Source: Steromphala cineraria
Taxonomy: Eukaryota; Mollusca; Gastropoda; Trochida; Trochidae
Assembly (NCBI GenBank): GCA_916613615.1
Contig: OU744735.1
Span: 41,737,468 to 41,801,467, forward strand
Length of the DNA: 64,000 nt
Direction of reading: 5' to 3'
In this document: positions 45,501 through 57,006 of the stretch, one piece after another
Position numbering within the stretch: the first letter of the stretch is position 1
Layout: every line of letters starts with the position of its first letter
Notes under the pieces: model-generated
Seen by the model: only the letters and a program-made list of their open reading frames with translations
What the model was told of the DNA's origin: nothing
Database searches by the model: none
Program-made: the position numbers and the translations under genes

Positions 45501-48153
45501 TTACTAGCATAAGTACGAAACTAATGTTCGTGTTTCGTATCTTGGTTGATACGAAACTAGACATTCACTCTAGCTTTACCTCGTTGGCAGACTGGTCGTG
45601 ACGGACGCCAGCTGCGTGAAATTGATATAATTACGTGGTTTGGCGGTTTATTTCAAGCTGAATAAGTATGTCAGATAATGAAAAGAGTAGCCAGGATAAA
45701 AGATCTTTAGATTTGAGTGGAATCAGTCAGCAAAATACAGCTGATTAGTGACAGACTTTCGGCCCTCCAGGCCAAAGCAGATGACAGTGAAAAAGTTAAT
45801 GCGCATGCGCCGGAAGGAAAGCTGAACAGCTCGCCGGATGTTGACAGTTTGGTGGAAGACCCAGTGCCCGCCTCGTACTTCGTAAATCGTTTCCACACAG
45901 CAGTATTATTCCTCAGGTTCTCAGAGAGTGTTTTCAGAGATAAAGAGACCTATATAACAGGTTAAACTGCCCACGGAGTGGGTTACTACTTTTGATCGTA
46001 CTGGTGTTAATCGGCAGGACTTGGTGTCACTAAACGTTTTACAGAAAGCTCAATCTTATATTGAGACCACGGCTAGAATACTATTTGCTGTGAGTGCTGA
46101 GAAGAATGTTACCAATGCAGTGTTACAGGACTTACTTGAAGTTCAGAAAGCAGGTTTATCATTTATCAGGGAAGAATACTCAACGTTATTTGTGAAATGA
46201 CAGTTTGACCCAGAAGTAGCGAAAATCTTCAAGGCAATGCAGAAGAGAAGAATCCTGGGACTTTATCTGATAGTGCTATCGACTCGCTTACTAAAGCATG
46301 TGCAATTGCATCTTCCAAAGTTAACAGAGACTCACGTTCTCATCAAAGTGGAGGCAGATCACATGGTGGATTTTCAATTATCTCATCACTCCATCGAATC
46401 TTTTCTTGACGTTTGCAATTGTTTTATTATATTCCACTGTTTTACAATTTTCATAATTTGATTCTTTAAATTAAAAACGAAAGAATATGGAATAATTCAT
46501 GAAATAAATTCAAAATTGTACATATTCATTACCCATATCGTAAGGATCATTCTCTCCCCACAGAGGCAGATCAAGTCATGTCGATTTAGCCTCTGTTCTA
46601 TTACGCCGAAATCCGTAGGTTCCGGCAGTTTCCCCTGGTGGAAAAAACCCGCAACACAATCCATTTGAATTTCTTTATCAAATGACAACGCTTCTCGCAT
46701 GGAAAGGGTGGTTCATATCACAATGCCTTTGCCTTGATTCAGTAGCCAAAACGATGATTTTAGAACAGCGTAGCTGATTGCACAACTAACGCTGATTGCC
46801 TCCAATCAGGCATCTTCCATTCGATTCCACAGCGTCGGCGTGATAGAACAGAGGCTAAGTCAACATGACTTGATCTGCCTCTGTTGGGAAAGAATGGTGA
46901 AAAAATAGAGGGCGTATAATTTGGTTATACAGTGCTTTGTCAAATGCGCATGAATCCCTTAGTTGTCTAACAACAGTGTTTCTCAAATATTGCTGTTGTG
47001 TCAGACATTTTAACAAACAATAAGCCATTATGGTCTTGTCCATCGCTTAGCAGCTTTAAAACAAATTTCTCTATGTCAGCGAATTGTGCTTATCTTTTTC
47101 GAAATGGAGTCGATATGACATACTTTAATTCAATCTTGAAGAAATTCAATGTATAACATATACCCCCTTCTCTACGTTTAATCATGGCAAAATAAGTGCA
47201 TACATGAACAATGGGAGTTGATTTTGTCAGTTCAGCGGGAGGTATGTGATTGACATCACAATAACGATATTATAATATATTATATTTGCATCATGGACAC
47301 CTAGTAGGTTCAACCACTTTCAGTATGCTGTTATACACATATGCAATTGCTTACCGGTATCTTATTAACTGAAACAGATTGTAAATAAACATTCAAGTTG
47401 TTGTACTTACTCTTCACGGGAATCTCACACACATAGGACATCTTCTTATCACAGTCCACCTCGTACAGTTGGTAGTCGAAGAAATGATCAATATCTGTAC
47501 ATTCATGAGAACTGAAATATGGTTCGTAAGAGAAGAGATCCCGGGCGACAAGGCTTGTGTCACTCCAAGCAACCGTTTCTTCATATTCAGTATAAACTAC
47601 ATAAGAGTAATACCAGTAGTAATACCCATAGTACCAGTAGTACCACCAATCGTAGGTCCAGTAGCCATAAAAATAATAATTGTAAAGACGCCAATCATCG
47701 TACAGCTGCATCGCTCCTACCCACAAGTATTCGTCCGAAATCGTAGAGGACCCTGAAAAATGATACTTTGTATTAACAAATCTGTAAAAACTGCTCATCT
47801 TTATTTAGCAACATCTTCTCTTTTCAAATTCAGCCTGATTGGTTTCTTGCCACGCACTTAAGATGTATTTAATCAAATATTACGGTTACATTTATCATTC
47901 TTATGTTTCAAGAACGAATCGGAAAAAAATCATCTGTTTGTGTCTTTCGGAATCTCACCTGTAATGTAATTTTTGATTGCATTAAGCTTGTCTTCTGTGT
48001 TTGGCATTGCTAACCTTGCACCACCACCTTCAAGTGTGCACTCGTCATCTGCTTTTGATTTACCAACATAGCTCTCTACGACCTTGAAGCAAAAATTGCT
48101 CTTTTCGTTGTACGTATAGCCTCTCGCTTGACACACCTGAGATGGGCTTTGAA
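42557..48153 (-). CDS. C-type lectin gene, two CTLDs (3' part of a mosaic gene)
   Basis: Four exons on the minus strand, each starting and ending in phase 1: 48153-47959, 47752-47411, 44734-44552, and the terminal 42792-42557 ending TAA. CTLD1 has its first half in VCQARGYTYNEKSNFCFKVV ... GARLAMP and its second half in LWVGA ... HECTDID ... CDKKMSYVCEIP, giving the usual six-cysteine long-form layout. It contains a loop insertion of 31 residues, 23 of them aromatic (47592-47684). CTLD2 has CPEPFKYDEDSHFCYHYED ... NARLAVTNT and YVIVGAEQNG ... TWSDGSDIRL ... CNQQYTYVCEIPQ. Neither has a classical EPN/QPD plus WND calcium-sugar site, so carbohydrate binding is uncertain. No signal peptide lies in these exons. 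The upstream acceptor (TTTTACAG) accepts phase 1, matching the EGF exon at 56,302-56,222, so this is probably the C-terminal part of an EGF-CTLD extracellular protein. Secretion or surface display is inferred. Confidence 0.8.
42776..42948 (-). repeat. 87-bp tandem duplication across the last lectin acceptor
   Basis: ACAGTTGCTACAGTATGCTG at 42776 recurs at 42863. Each copy contains the intron end (AT-rich, then CACAG) and the first 15-20 bases of the last lectin exon (CATACTGTAGCAACTGT). The period is a multiple of three, and the frame stays open across both copies, reading as a hydrophobic stretch (FSFISITVFTLFCF) twice before joining the CTLD. Confidence 0.75.
43679..44140 (-). other. Unassigned open frame inside a lectin intron
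   Basis: About 150 codons open on the minus strand without a good start. It includes KCNDCQTYSFYH and FRKKCVKKDYVIRIAV, and ends in PLPPSSI and a stop. It could be a leftover of a mobile element or chance in AT-rich DNA. No splice sites in phase 1 flank it. Not recognised. Confidence 0.2.
44291..44522. repeat. Two-copy tandem duplication, period 120
   Basis: TAAATCGATATAGCNCCTTG at 44291 and 44411, about 90% identical, ending 30 bp from the donor of CTLD2 exon 1. Confidence 0.8.
44846..45451. mobile_element. CCACAGAGGCAG-end MITE, copy E (long subtype), with 9-bp target duplication
   Basis: Ends CATTCTCTCACCACATACC and CTCTGTGGGGAGAGAATG. Exact flanks GTGTAAACT at 44837-44845 and 45452-45460. 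606 bp. Interior related to copy B. Located in the intron between the two CTLDs. Confidence 0.85.
45669..46405 (+). pseudogene. Decayed gag-like frame of a retroelement
   Basis: Starts MSDNEKSSQDKRSLDLSG, shifts frame, then runs 45,717-45,962 (DRLSALQAKADDSEKVNAHA). It shifts again at 45,967-46,199 (LPTEWVTTFDRTGVNRQ, NVLQKAQSYIETTARILF, LLEVQKAGLSFIREEY, STLFVK, stop, QFDPEVAKIFKAMQ) and ends in SDSAIDSLTKACAIASSK and a Ser/Arg/Gly-rich tail. The order of a charged N-terminus, a helical middle and an SR/G tail resembles the gag-like ORF of DIRS-type retroelements. That match is from memory and weak. At least three frameshifts and one stop. It sits in the intron between the CTLDs, on the opposite strand. 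Confidence 0.45.
46549..46896. mobile_element. CCACAGAGGCAG-end MITE, copy F
   Basis: Ends ATTCTCTCCCCACAGAGGCA and CTCTGTTGGGAAAGAATG, full short subtype, close in sequence to copies A and D. No target duplication is recognisable. Confidence 0.75.
47592..47684 (-). other. Tyr/Trp-rich insertion in CTLD1
   Basis: 31 codons, beginning YNYYFYGYW and ending YSYVVY: 17 Tyr, 5 Trp and 1 Phe. The codons are TAC/TAT and TGG in a loosely repeating pattern. Position is between the WVGA strand and the AWSD segment, where long-form CTLDs have their variable long loop. The reading frame is uninterrupted and flanked by intact domain motifs, so the insertion looks like real protein. Confidence 0.8.
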
Positions 48154-48199
48154 CTGTAAAATAAGGAATATTATTAATTTGTCATTGTATTCTTGCTGA

Positions 48200-50420
48200 A
48201 TTCACAAAATGATGTGAAATTGTAACAGGCCAAATAACAACAGGCAAAAGGATAATGTAATGCCTTTGAGCAAAATAGCAATGAGAAAACCTCGGAGCGA
48301 ATGGAATAATAATGGTAAAATCCACGATAAGGATCCTATGTATGTTGTTGCCTACAAGGAAGCAAAACGTACTTATAGGAAACAACATGGCCAATCGGAG
48401 AAATGTGGAGATGATCTTAAATTCAAAAAGAATTTACGTAGCTTCTGAACTAGGTATACAAGAGTATTTTAAAATGACCAAAATATACAAGCGTAAAAAA
48501 AGAAACCACGCAAATACTCACTTACAATAACAAATCATGTGATAATCAAGAAGATATATGTAATATGTTTGCTGATTACGTTAGAGACCTGTGCTATACC
48601 ATGTACCGATGTTATGTTTGACTCGTGTTTTACTGAATATGTAAACAATTTTGTATCAAAACTCGAAAACGCTCAAAATGATTGTGTTGATACCAATGCA
48701 CTTTCACAATGTCCATTTACTTTTGATGAAATCCTACGTAATATACGCTGACTTAAGAACGGCAAGTCACCTGGCCCTGATGCTATTGTTAATGAACACA
48801 TCAAGTTTGCAGGGAGATCTGTTATACAACATTTAGATACATTATTCAATGCTATTGTTTGTTATGAATATTTGCCTTGTGGTTTCAATATTGGTACTAT
48901 ACTTCGCATAATCCCATTCACAAAAGCCCTCGAGACCCATCAAACTACAATGGTATTACTGTGACACCTGTTCTTAGCAAATCACTTGAAAGGGTCATTT
49001 TGGAAAGAATAGAAAATTGGTGTTAAAAAAGACACCCACCAGTGAACTGTGTTTTTCTAGATAACGAAAAGGCTTTTGATTGAATGGTAAACTTTGGCGT
49101 ATACAACGTAATAGATATACCTCAAAGCAACCATGTGTTAAACTAGGGGATTTGAATCTTCTCCTTTTCCTATCAAAGAAGGTGTTGGGGAAGGATGTGT
49201 CCTCTAAGCTTGGCCTTTTTCATTGTATATCAATGATCTGGTTTATTATCTGGATACGTTACGACAAGGTTTATGTCAACCGTGGGGTAACCTACTAGGT
49301 ATCCTACTAGCTGATGATACCACTATTGTAAGTGGAGCCATAGTCGGCCTATTGTCTGCACTAAATGTGTGTTTTGACTATTCTTGCAATTGGCATCTTA
49401 AATATAATGCCGATAAAAGAAAAGTTCTTTTATTTGGTAAAACTCAAAGAAATAAAAGTCCATCTTTTTACATTGGAGATAATTTGATAGCACTAAATGA
49501 CCATGTTGTGTATGCTGATTTTTACATTTCAACTGCAACATCAACCATTATACCTACTCAAAAATCATGTGATAAACTAAGAATGTTAGTTAACACAAAT
49601 CGCTGCTGTGGTTTCTTTTTTGGTGTTCTCCATCCCATAACTGCCTCTGGTGTATGAAACAGAGTTATGTTACCATGTGCCCTATTTGCCTGTGAATTGT
49701 GATGTAACTTAACATCAGAAGAACATGATATGCTTGAAAAGGACCAGTCTTATTTTTGTAACATCATCCAGGGACTTTCTAAATATTCCTCATCACATGT
49801 TGCACGAGATTGTTTAGATTTAATATCAGACCAGGCTTACATTGAAAAGAGATGCCTCATATTCCCCGGCAAATTATGCAGAGGCTACTTAGACTTTGTT
49901 TTTAGAAAGGTTTTAAATCACAGGCTTAGTCAATTCCTTCTGAACTCCCATCCGGACAGAGAAGCTATAAGTACAAAATCACCAATGTACCATTTTGACA
50001 TATAAATACCATCTCACAAATGATAGAAAAACGTACCAAATAAACTCTAGATTTCCTTGTAAATCAAAGTAGAAAACCTGTGTTGCAAAAATCATTTATA
50101 ACTCAGCAAATATATTTATTCTTAATAATTTAACTGCAAGAGAAAACCAACACAAATATCTTTCAGTACGGGATATCGATGTACATAGGCTTTGGCACAT
50201 TTCTGTACTCAAATCTGAGTTATATTATTGCATTGCTTACCTGATGAAAATAAGTACTTTACGTATACGTATCCAATCAAAAGAGTGTATGTGTGGTTCA
50301 TTTGTGTATGATACTGTGAAACCATTTCAAATGTATTGTGAGAAGACAAGATTTCAGAGAGATCAACTTAGTCACTTATTGATATCTTAGATGTAAATAC
50401 GTTCTCCAGTATTTGGAAGA
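48200..50420 (+). mobile_element. Decayed LINE upstream of the CTLD exons
   Basis: Recognisable pieces in order: YKEAKRTYRKQHGQ (48,350), TFDEILRNIR then LKNGKSPGPDAIVNEHIKFA (48,720-48,810), DNEKAFD (49,060), GEGCVL near 49,190, LADDTTIVSG, the reverse-transcriptase catalytic loop in place of YADD (49,310), WHLKYNADKRKVLLFGK (49,390), and a C-terminal domain near 50,100-50,390. Many stops and frameshifts. Inserted in the opposite orientation to the lectin gene, inside what would be the intron between the EGF and CTLD exons. Confidence 0.7.
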
Positions 50421-51355
50421 ACGATGAACAATTGACTTAATGTTTCTTACCTGGATTACTCCCAACAAAATATTGTTCATCCCTTGACCATAATGTTTGG
50501 CTTGATTGTATGATAAATGTTTGGAAACCTGTTAACCACTGGACACATTTTTTCTCAAATTGTTTGTAATAACTTGCATTAACCTGTATCTCACACAAAC
50601 ATACATCTTCACAACGTCACGGGCGAAACGAAAAAGTTTCTAAACTTTCCCATTCCTCCCTTGACTTCATTGGCCGTGATTTCTGTGCTAGCATTTCAAC
50701 CCGCTGCAAGGAAGTAGAATAGTCCAATCAGAAGACAGCATGTTAACTGAGCCGATTTGAAAAAATACTTTTGTATGTGTTTTACAAGGGCGAGAAACAA
50801 TTAATTTGAGTGATACATAAATGTTTGTCTTCTCTGCATTCTCGGAGCTCATCAAAAACGTGAAAACAACCATGCGGACTGAAATTTGAAATTAAATTTC
50901 ACTCGGATAGTTTTCAAAAAGATCGTCTGTTAGTATTTTGAATTTGTTCCGAAATTTCATTGGCTATTTTGTAAGAGCTGATAAGGGGCGTAACTCGTGA
51001 TCACGATAGGTGTCGCTGCTCCGGATCACCAGTTTTCTACCTTGTGAAGGCAAGGTCTAAAGCGAGGAGAGTTGCTCGATACGTTTTCACCTTGCCGTGG
51101 GAAGATGACAAACATATATCAAATTATATCTTCATTTAATGGAGGAAATGAATATCTACCAAATACAATGTTTACTCGTGCACTGGGAATCAAAATGAAA
51201 ATGTTAATAAATTGTAGTAGACGTTTCTGTGAAAAAAATCATTTCAACAAAGAATATTTCTAGACTATTCACAACTGTACATCGCCGAGAATATGACCTT
51301 CACCTTGGTTTATTGCGAAAGCAAATACTCCCACAAAATCTATTTTTTGTTATTG
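50421..51355. other. No gene recognised
   Basis: Spacer between a LINE remnant and the tandem array. No coding or repeat signal noted. Confidence 0.4.
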
Positions 51356-54300
51356 TTATGCGATCAAGCCTTATTCAGTGAAGTCATCTTTAGACGAGAC
51401 ATGTTATGCGATCAAGCCTTATTCAGTGAAATCATCTTTAGACGAGACATGTTATGCGATCAAGCCTTATTTAGTGAGGTCATCTTAAGGTGAGACCTGT
51501 TATGCGATCAAGCCTTATTTAGTGAGGTCATCTTAAGGTGAGACCTGTTATGCGATCAAGACTTATTCAGTGAAGTCATCTTAAGGTGAGACCTGTTATG
51601 CGATCAGGCCTTATTCAGTGAAGTCATCTTAAGGTGAGACCTGTTATGCGATCAAGACTTATTCAGTGAAGTCATCTTAAGGTGAGACCTGTTATGCGAT
51701 CAAGACTTATTCAGTGAAGTCATCTTAAGGCGAGACCTGTTATGAGATCAAGACTTATTCAGTGAAGTCATCTTAAGGCGAGACCTGTTATGCGATCAAG
51801 ACTTATTCAGTGAAGTCATCTTAAGGCGAGACCTGTTATGCGATCAAGACTTATTCAGTGAAGTCATCTTAAGGCGAGACCTGTTATGGGAGCAAGACTT
51901 ATTCAGTGAAGTCATCTTAAGGCGAGACCTGTTATGCGATCAAGACTTATTCAGTGAAGTCATCTCAAGGTGAGACCTCTTATGAGATCAAGACTTATTC
52001 AGTGAAATCATCTTAAGGCGAGACCTGTTATGCGATCAAGACTTATTCAGTGAAGTCATCTTAAGGTGAGACCTGTTATGCGATCAAGACTTATTCAGTG
52101 AAGTCATCTTAAGGCGAGACCTGTTATGCGATCAAGACTTATTCAGTGAAGTCATCTTATTCAGTGAAGTCATCTTGAGGTGAGACCTGTTATGCGATCA
52201 GGCCTTATTCAGTGAAGTCATCTTAAGGTGAGACCTGTTATGCGATGAGGCCTTATTCAGTGAAGTCATCTTAAGGTGAGACCTGTTATGCTATCAAGAC
52301 TTATTCAGTGAAGTCATCTTAAGGCGAGACCTGTTATGCGATCAAGACTTATTCAGTGAAGTCATCTTAAGGCGAGACCTGTTATGCGATCAAGACTTAT
52401 TCAGTGAAGTCATCTTAAGGCGAGACCTGTTATGCGATCAAGACTTATTCAGTGAAGTCATCTTATTCAGTGAAGTCATCTTAAGGTGAGACCTGTTATG
52501 CGATCAGGCCTTATTCAGTGAAGTCATCTTAAGGTGAGACCTGTTATGCGATGAGGCCTTATTCAGTGAAGTCATCTTAAGGTGAGACCTGTTATGCGAT
52601 CAAGACTTATTCAGTGAAGTCATCTTAAGGCGAGACCTGTTATGCGATCAAGACTTATTCAGTGAAGTCATCTTAAGGTGAGACCTGTTATGCGATCAGG
52701 CCTTATTCAGTGAAGTCATCTTAAGGTGAGACCTGTTATGCGATCAAGCCTTATTCAGTGAAATCATCTTAAGGTGAGACCTGTTATGCAATCAAGACTT
52801 ATTCAGTGAAGTCATCTTAAGGTGAGACCTGTTATGCGATCAAGACTTATTCAGTGAAGTCATCTTAAGGTGAGACCTGTTATGCGATCAAGACTTATTC
52901 AGTGAAGTCATCTTAAGGCGAGACCTGTTATGAGATCAAGACTTAATCAGTGAAGTCATCTTAAGGCGAGACCTGTTATGCGATCAAGACTTATTCAGTG
53001 AAGTCATCTTAAGGCGAGACCTGTTATGCGATCAAGACTTATTCAGTGAAGTCATCTTAAGGCGAGACCTGTTATGGGAGCAAGACTTATTCAGTGAAGT
53101 CATCTTAAGGCGAGACCTGTTATGCGATCAAGACTTATTCAGTGAAGTCATCTCAAGGTGAGACCTCTTATGAGATCAAGACTTATTCAGTGAAATCATC
53201 TTAAGGCGAGACCTGTTATGCGATCAAGACTTATTCAGTGAAGTCATCTTAAGGTGAGACCTGTTATGCGATCAAGACTTATTCAGTGAAGTCATCTTAA
53301 GGCGAGACCTGTTATGCGATCAAGACTTATTCAGTGAAGTCATCTTATTCAGTGAAGTCATCTTGAGGTGAGACCTGTTATGCGATCAGGCCTTATTCAG
53401 TGAAGTCATCTTAAGGTGAGACCTGTTATGCGATCAGGCCTTATTCAGTGAAGTCATCTTAAGGCGAGACCTGTTATGCGATCAAGACTTATTCAGTGAA
53501 GTCATCTTATTCAGTGAAGTCATCTTAAGGTGAGACCTGTTATGCGATCAGGCCTTATTCAGTGAAGTCATCTTAAGGTGAGACCTGTTATGCGATGAGG
53601 CCTTATTCAGTGAAGTCATCTTAAGGTGAGACCTGTTATGCGATCAAGACTTATTCAGTGAAGTCATCTTAAGGCGAGACCTGTTATGCGATCAAGACTT
53701 ATTCAGTGAAGTCATCTTAAGGTGAGACCTGTTATGCGATCAGGCCTTATTCAGTGAAGTCATCTTAAGGTGAGACCTGTTATGCGATCAAGCCTTATTC
53801 AGTGAAATCATCTTAAGGTGAGACCTGTTATGCAATCAAGACTTATTCAGTGAAGTCATCTTAAGGTGAGACCTGTTATGCGATCAAGACTTATTCAGTG
53901 AAGTCATCTTAAGGTGAGACCTGTTATGCGATCAAGACTTATTCAGTGAAGTCATCTTAAGGCGAGACCTGTTATGAGATCAAGACTTATTCAGTGAAGT
54001 CATCTTAAGGCGAGACCTGTTATGCGATCAAGACTTATTCAGTGAAGTCATCTTAAGGCGAGACCTGTTATGCGATCAAGACTTATTCAGTGAAGTCATC
54101 TTAAGGCGAGACCTGTTATGGGAGCAAGACTTATTCAGTGAAGTCATCTTAAGGCGAGACCTGTTATGCGATCAAGACTTATTCAGTGAAGTCATCTCAA
54201 GGTGAGACCTCTTATGAGATCAAGACTTATTCAGTGAAATCATCTTAAGGCGAGACCTGTTATGCGATCAAGACTTATTCAGTGAAGTCATCTTAAGGTG

Positions 54301-55116
54301 AGACCTGTTATGCGATCAAGACTTATTCAGTGAAGTCATCTTAAGGCGAGACCTGTTATGCGATCAAGACTTATTCAGTGAAGTCATCTTATTCATTGAA
54401 GTCATCTTGAGGTGAGACCTGTTATGCGATCAGGCCTTATTCAGTGAAGTCATCTTAAGGTGAGACCTGTTATGCGATGAGGCCTTATTCAGTGAAGTCA
54501 TCTTAAGGTGAGACCTGTTATGCTATCAAGACTTATTCAGTGAAGTCATCTTAAGGCGAGACCTGTTATGCGATCAAGACTTATTCAGTGAAGTCATCTT
54601 AAGGCGAGACCTGTTATGCGATCAAGACTTATTCAGTGAAGTCATCTTAAGGCGAGACCTGTTATGCGATCAAGACTTATTCAGTGAAGTCATCTTATTC
54701 AGTGAAGTCATCTTAAGGTGAGACCTGTTATGCGATCAGGCCTTATTCAGTGAAGTCATCTTAAGGTGAGACCTGTTATGCGATGAGGCCTTATTCAGTG
54801 AAGTCATCTTAAGGTGAGACCTGTTATGCGATCAAGACTTATTCAGTGAAGTCATCTTAAGGCGAGACCTGTTATGCGATCAAGACTTATTCAGTGAAGT
54901 CATCTTAAGGTGAGACCTGTTATGCGATCAGGCCTTATTCAGTGAAGTCATCTTAAGGTGAGACCTGTTATGCGATCAAGCCTTATTCAGTGAAATCATC
55001 TTAAGGTGAGACCTGTTATGCAATCAAGACTTATTCAGTGAAGTCATCTTAAGGTGAGACCTGTTATGCGATCAAGACTTATTCAGTGAAGTCATCTTAA
55101 GGTGAGACCTGTTATG
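51356..55116. repeat. 48-bp tandem array (about 78 units) with higher-order structure
   Basis: Unit consensus starts TTATGCGATCAAGACTTATT and ends GTCATCTTAAGGYGAGACCTG. Variant units recur at fixed distances: GTTATGGGAG at 51883, 53071 and 54115; CTCTTATGAGATC at about 51978, 53166 and 54210; GCAATCAAG at 52789, 53833 and 55021. Spacings are 1188 and 1044 bp, which differ by exactly three units, so the array grew by copying 22-25-unit blocks. Some units carry an 18-bp internal duplication (TTCAGTGAAGTCATCTTA). The unit is 16 codons long and open (LLCDQDLFSEVILRRD) where it has CGAGAC. A C-to-T change at the same CpG gives TGA in the other units. The first three units (51,356-51,493) are open in one frame. 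Confidence 0.9.
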
Positions 55117-55399
55117 GTAAAACTCATGAACATTTCTAAGCGAGATTTATTAACCAAAGACAAAGAACCATACCAACATAGGCATGAAAAAGTTACTGTG
55201 CAAGTGCTTTTTACATTGCTTTATCAAATACCCGATGTAATAGAGTTAACTTAATCACTTTTTCATTGAATTACCCGAATAACATTCTCAACCAACAAAA
55301 AACCCACGTTCACCTGTTTTAATACTACCACATCTAGGGTTTTCGAAATGCTCTCCTAGAGAAAACAATAGAGCCATTGGCTCTGTAGCTCATCAGGCT
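55117..55399. other. No gene recognised
   Basis: Unique-looking AT-rich sequence between two tandem arrays. Confidence 0.4.
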
Positions 55400-56200
55400 T
55401 TACATTTGATTTTGCTTTAGGGTGTGGTCAATGTGGTTCCCCCTTAGAAGGGACCACAGGGTCACAAAATATTCAATTATTGTTCCTCACTAGTCAAGGA
55501 GTTTACTGGGCCTTCTGGAGAAGAAGATGAGAATATGGTTTAGGCGTGGCCGCTGACTTCCTTATATGGGGCCACAGAGTCACAGAAGTTACAATCTATA
55601 ATCCTAACTAGTCAAGGAGTCTGTACACAAAGTTTCTAGGCATTATGGTTCTGGAGAAGACGATGCAAATAGGTTGTAAGGGCGTGGCCCCTGTGGCCCT
55701 AACTAGGGGCCACAGGCCACAAAAGCTACAATTTATAATCCTCACTAGTCACGGATTCTGTACACAAAGTTTCAACTTTTTAGGCCTTGAAGAAGATGAA
55801 AACAGGTTTTTAAGGGCGTAGCCTATATGGCCCTTATCATCGGCCACAGGGCCACCAAACCTACTATTGATGAGCCTCACTAGTCAAGGAGTATGTACAC
55901 AATGTTTCAGGTTTCTAGGAATGTTGCTTTTGGAGAAGAAGATGAAATATAATACGTGTAAGGGTATGACCCCTGTGACCCTAACTAGGGGGCACAGGGC
56001 CACAAAGCTACAATCTATAATCCTTTCTAGTCAAGGAGTCTGTACACAAAGTTTCAGCTTTCTAGGCTTTATGGTTCTGGAGAAGAAGATCCAGAAAGGG
56101 CATAGCCCCTGTGGCCCTTAGGGCCACCAAACCTACAATTTATTATCCTCACTTGTCAAGGGGTCTGCACACAAAGTTTTAAAAATTCCTGGATCAGCCA
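55400..56200. repeat. Degenerate ~130-bp tandem repeat
   Basis: Six diverged units marked by CTAGTCAAGGAGT at about 55490, 55609, 55745, 55880, 56027 and 56152. Each unit has TGTACACAAAGTTTC, TTCTGGAGAAGAAGATGA, and an imperfect palindrome around GTGGCCCTAACTAGGGGCCAC. Not coding in any consistent frame. Ends 20 bp before the EGF exon's donor side. Confidence 0.7.
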
Positions 56201-56221
56201 CTGGAGTGCATTAAAGCTCAC

Positions 56222-56302
56222 CTGTACACTCGTAGTCTCCAATTGTATTGGTGCAGACTTCGTCCGTTTCGCACGGTTCTGTTTCCTCACATTCGTTCCA
56301 AT
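56222..56302 (-). CDS. EGF-like exon a (short)
   Basis: 27 codons between acceptor CTCTTCAG and donor GTGAGC, phase 1 at both ends: D/WNECEETEPCETDEVCTN then TIGDYECTG. This is the first part of a calcium-binding EGF module (D-x-N-E-C, C, C-x-N, G-x-Y-x-C), with four cysteines in 27 residues. The final C-x-C/loop and last cysteine usually encoded in the same exon are missing. Splicing its end to the CTLD exon at 48,153 would give ...YECTG-VQSPSQVCQARG in frame. A truncated EGF next to a CTLD is plausible but unusual. Confidence 0.65.
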
Positions 56303-56441
56303 CTGAAGAGAGTAAGCTGATGATGTAACAGAAAACAAAAAACATCAGATAAAACCGATGAATTTGATACTATGTATTATCGTTGACTATTCTTTCGAAT
56401 TTGTGGGGTAATCATTTAAGACATTTTAACGGAAAACTTCT

Positions 56442-56657
56442 ATTAGTAAAATAACCATATAAATATTAGGCAAAAACAGCAATGATACACAGTTTCTCAA
56501 TTAAACTACAAATAAATAAACATTGCGTAACAAGGCGTCTGCTTGTCACATTAGTAAAATAACCATATAAATATTAGACAAAAACAGCAATGATACACAG
56601 TTTCTCAATTAAACTACAAATAAATAAACATTGCGTAACAAGGCGTCTGCTTGTCAC
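56442..56657. repeat. 108-bp tandem duplication, two copies
   Basis: ATTAGTAAAATAACCATATA at 56442 and again at 56550, differing at about one base. Recent duplication within a presumed intron. Confidence 0.9.
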
Positions 56658-56808
56658 CGTCCAGCGACAAACCAAAACGAGACTGAGAGGCCACGGGAAG
56701 GGGATACCTGAAATGACGTGGCAGAAGGTGAAGCGTTCGTCTGCTTATGGAAAAAGATAAGCGAAATCCGTAATTCTGCTTTTTCCAACCGATTAACAGT
56801 AACTCATA

Positions 56809-57006
56809 TTATTGTGTAACTGTCAACTGTCCTAGAATATCTCCTGATGAAGTCTCCGTCGACAACTTTCCATCACATTGATCTTTCCACGCCAAATTGA
56901 CACGCTGTGTTCGGTCAAAGAGAGCAATGTGACAATCTACATCGAACTCACGTGTTCCGATCACTTCCCCGAATTTTGGTTTCGAACTGAATGAACAGTT
57001 TGGCAT
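56809..57006 (-). other. Possible terminal exon, unrecognised
   Basis: 65 codons on the minus strand ending in TAA with protein-like composition (FGEVIGTREFDVDCHIALFD, RTQRVNLAWKDQCDGKLSTE, DILGQLTVTQ). An acceptor-like TTCATTCAG inside would need phase 2, which does not fit the neighbouring phase-1 exons. It could be a fragment of another gene or a mobile element. No family recognised. Confidence 0.25.

Noticed and set aside
47469..47756. Plus-strand frames of 95 and 75 codons rich in Ile/Val or Asn/Ser
   Set aside because: They are the complements of the Tyr/Trp-rich lectin exon, which has strong domain evidence on the minus strand.
51356..55116. CRISPR-like regular array
   Set aside because: There are no spacers: units are contiguous 48-bp tandem copies, in a eukaryotic genome.
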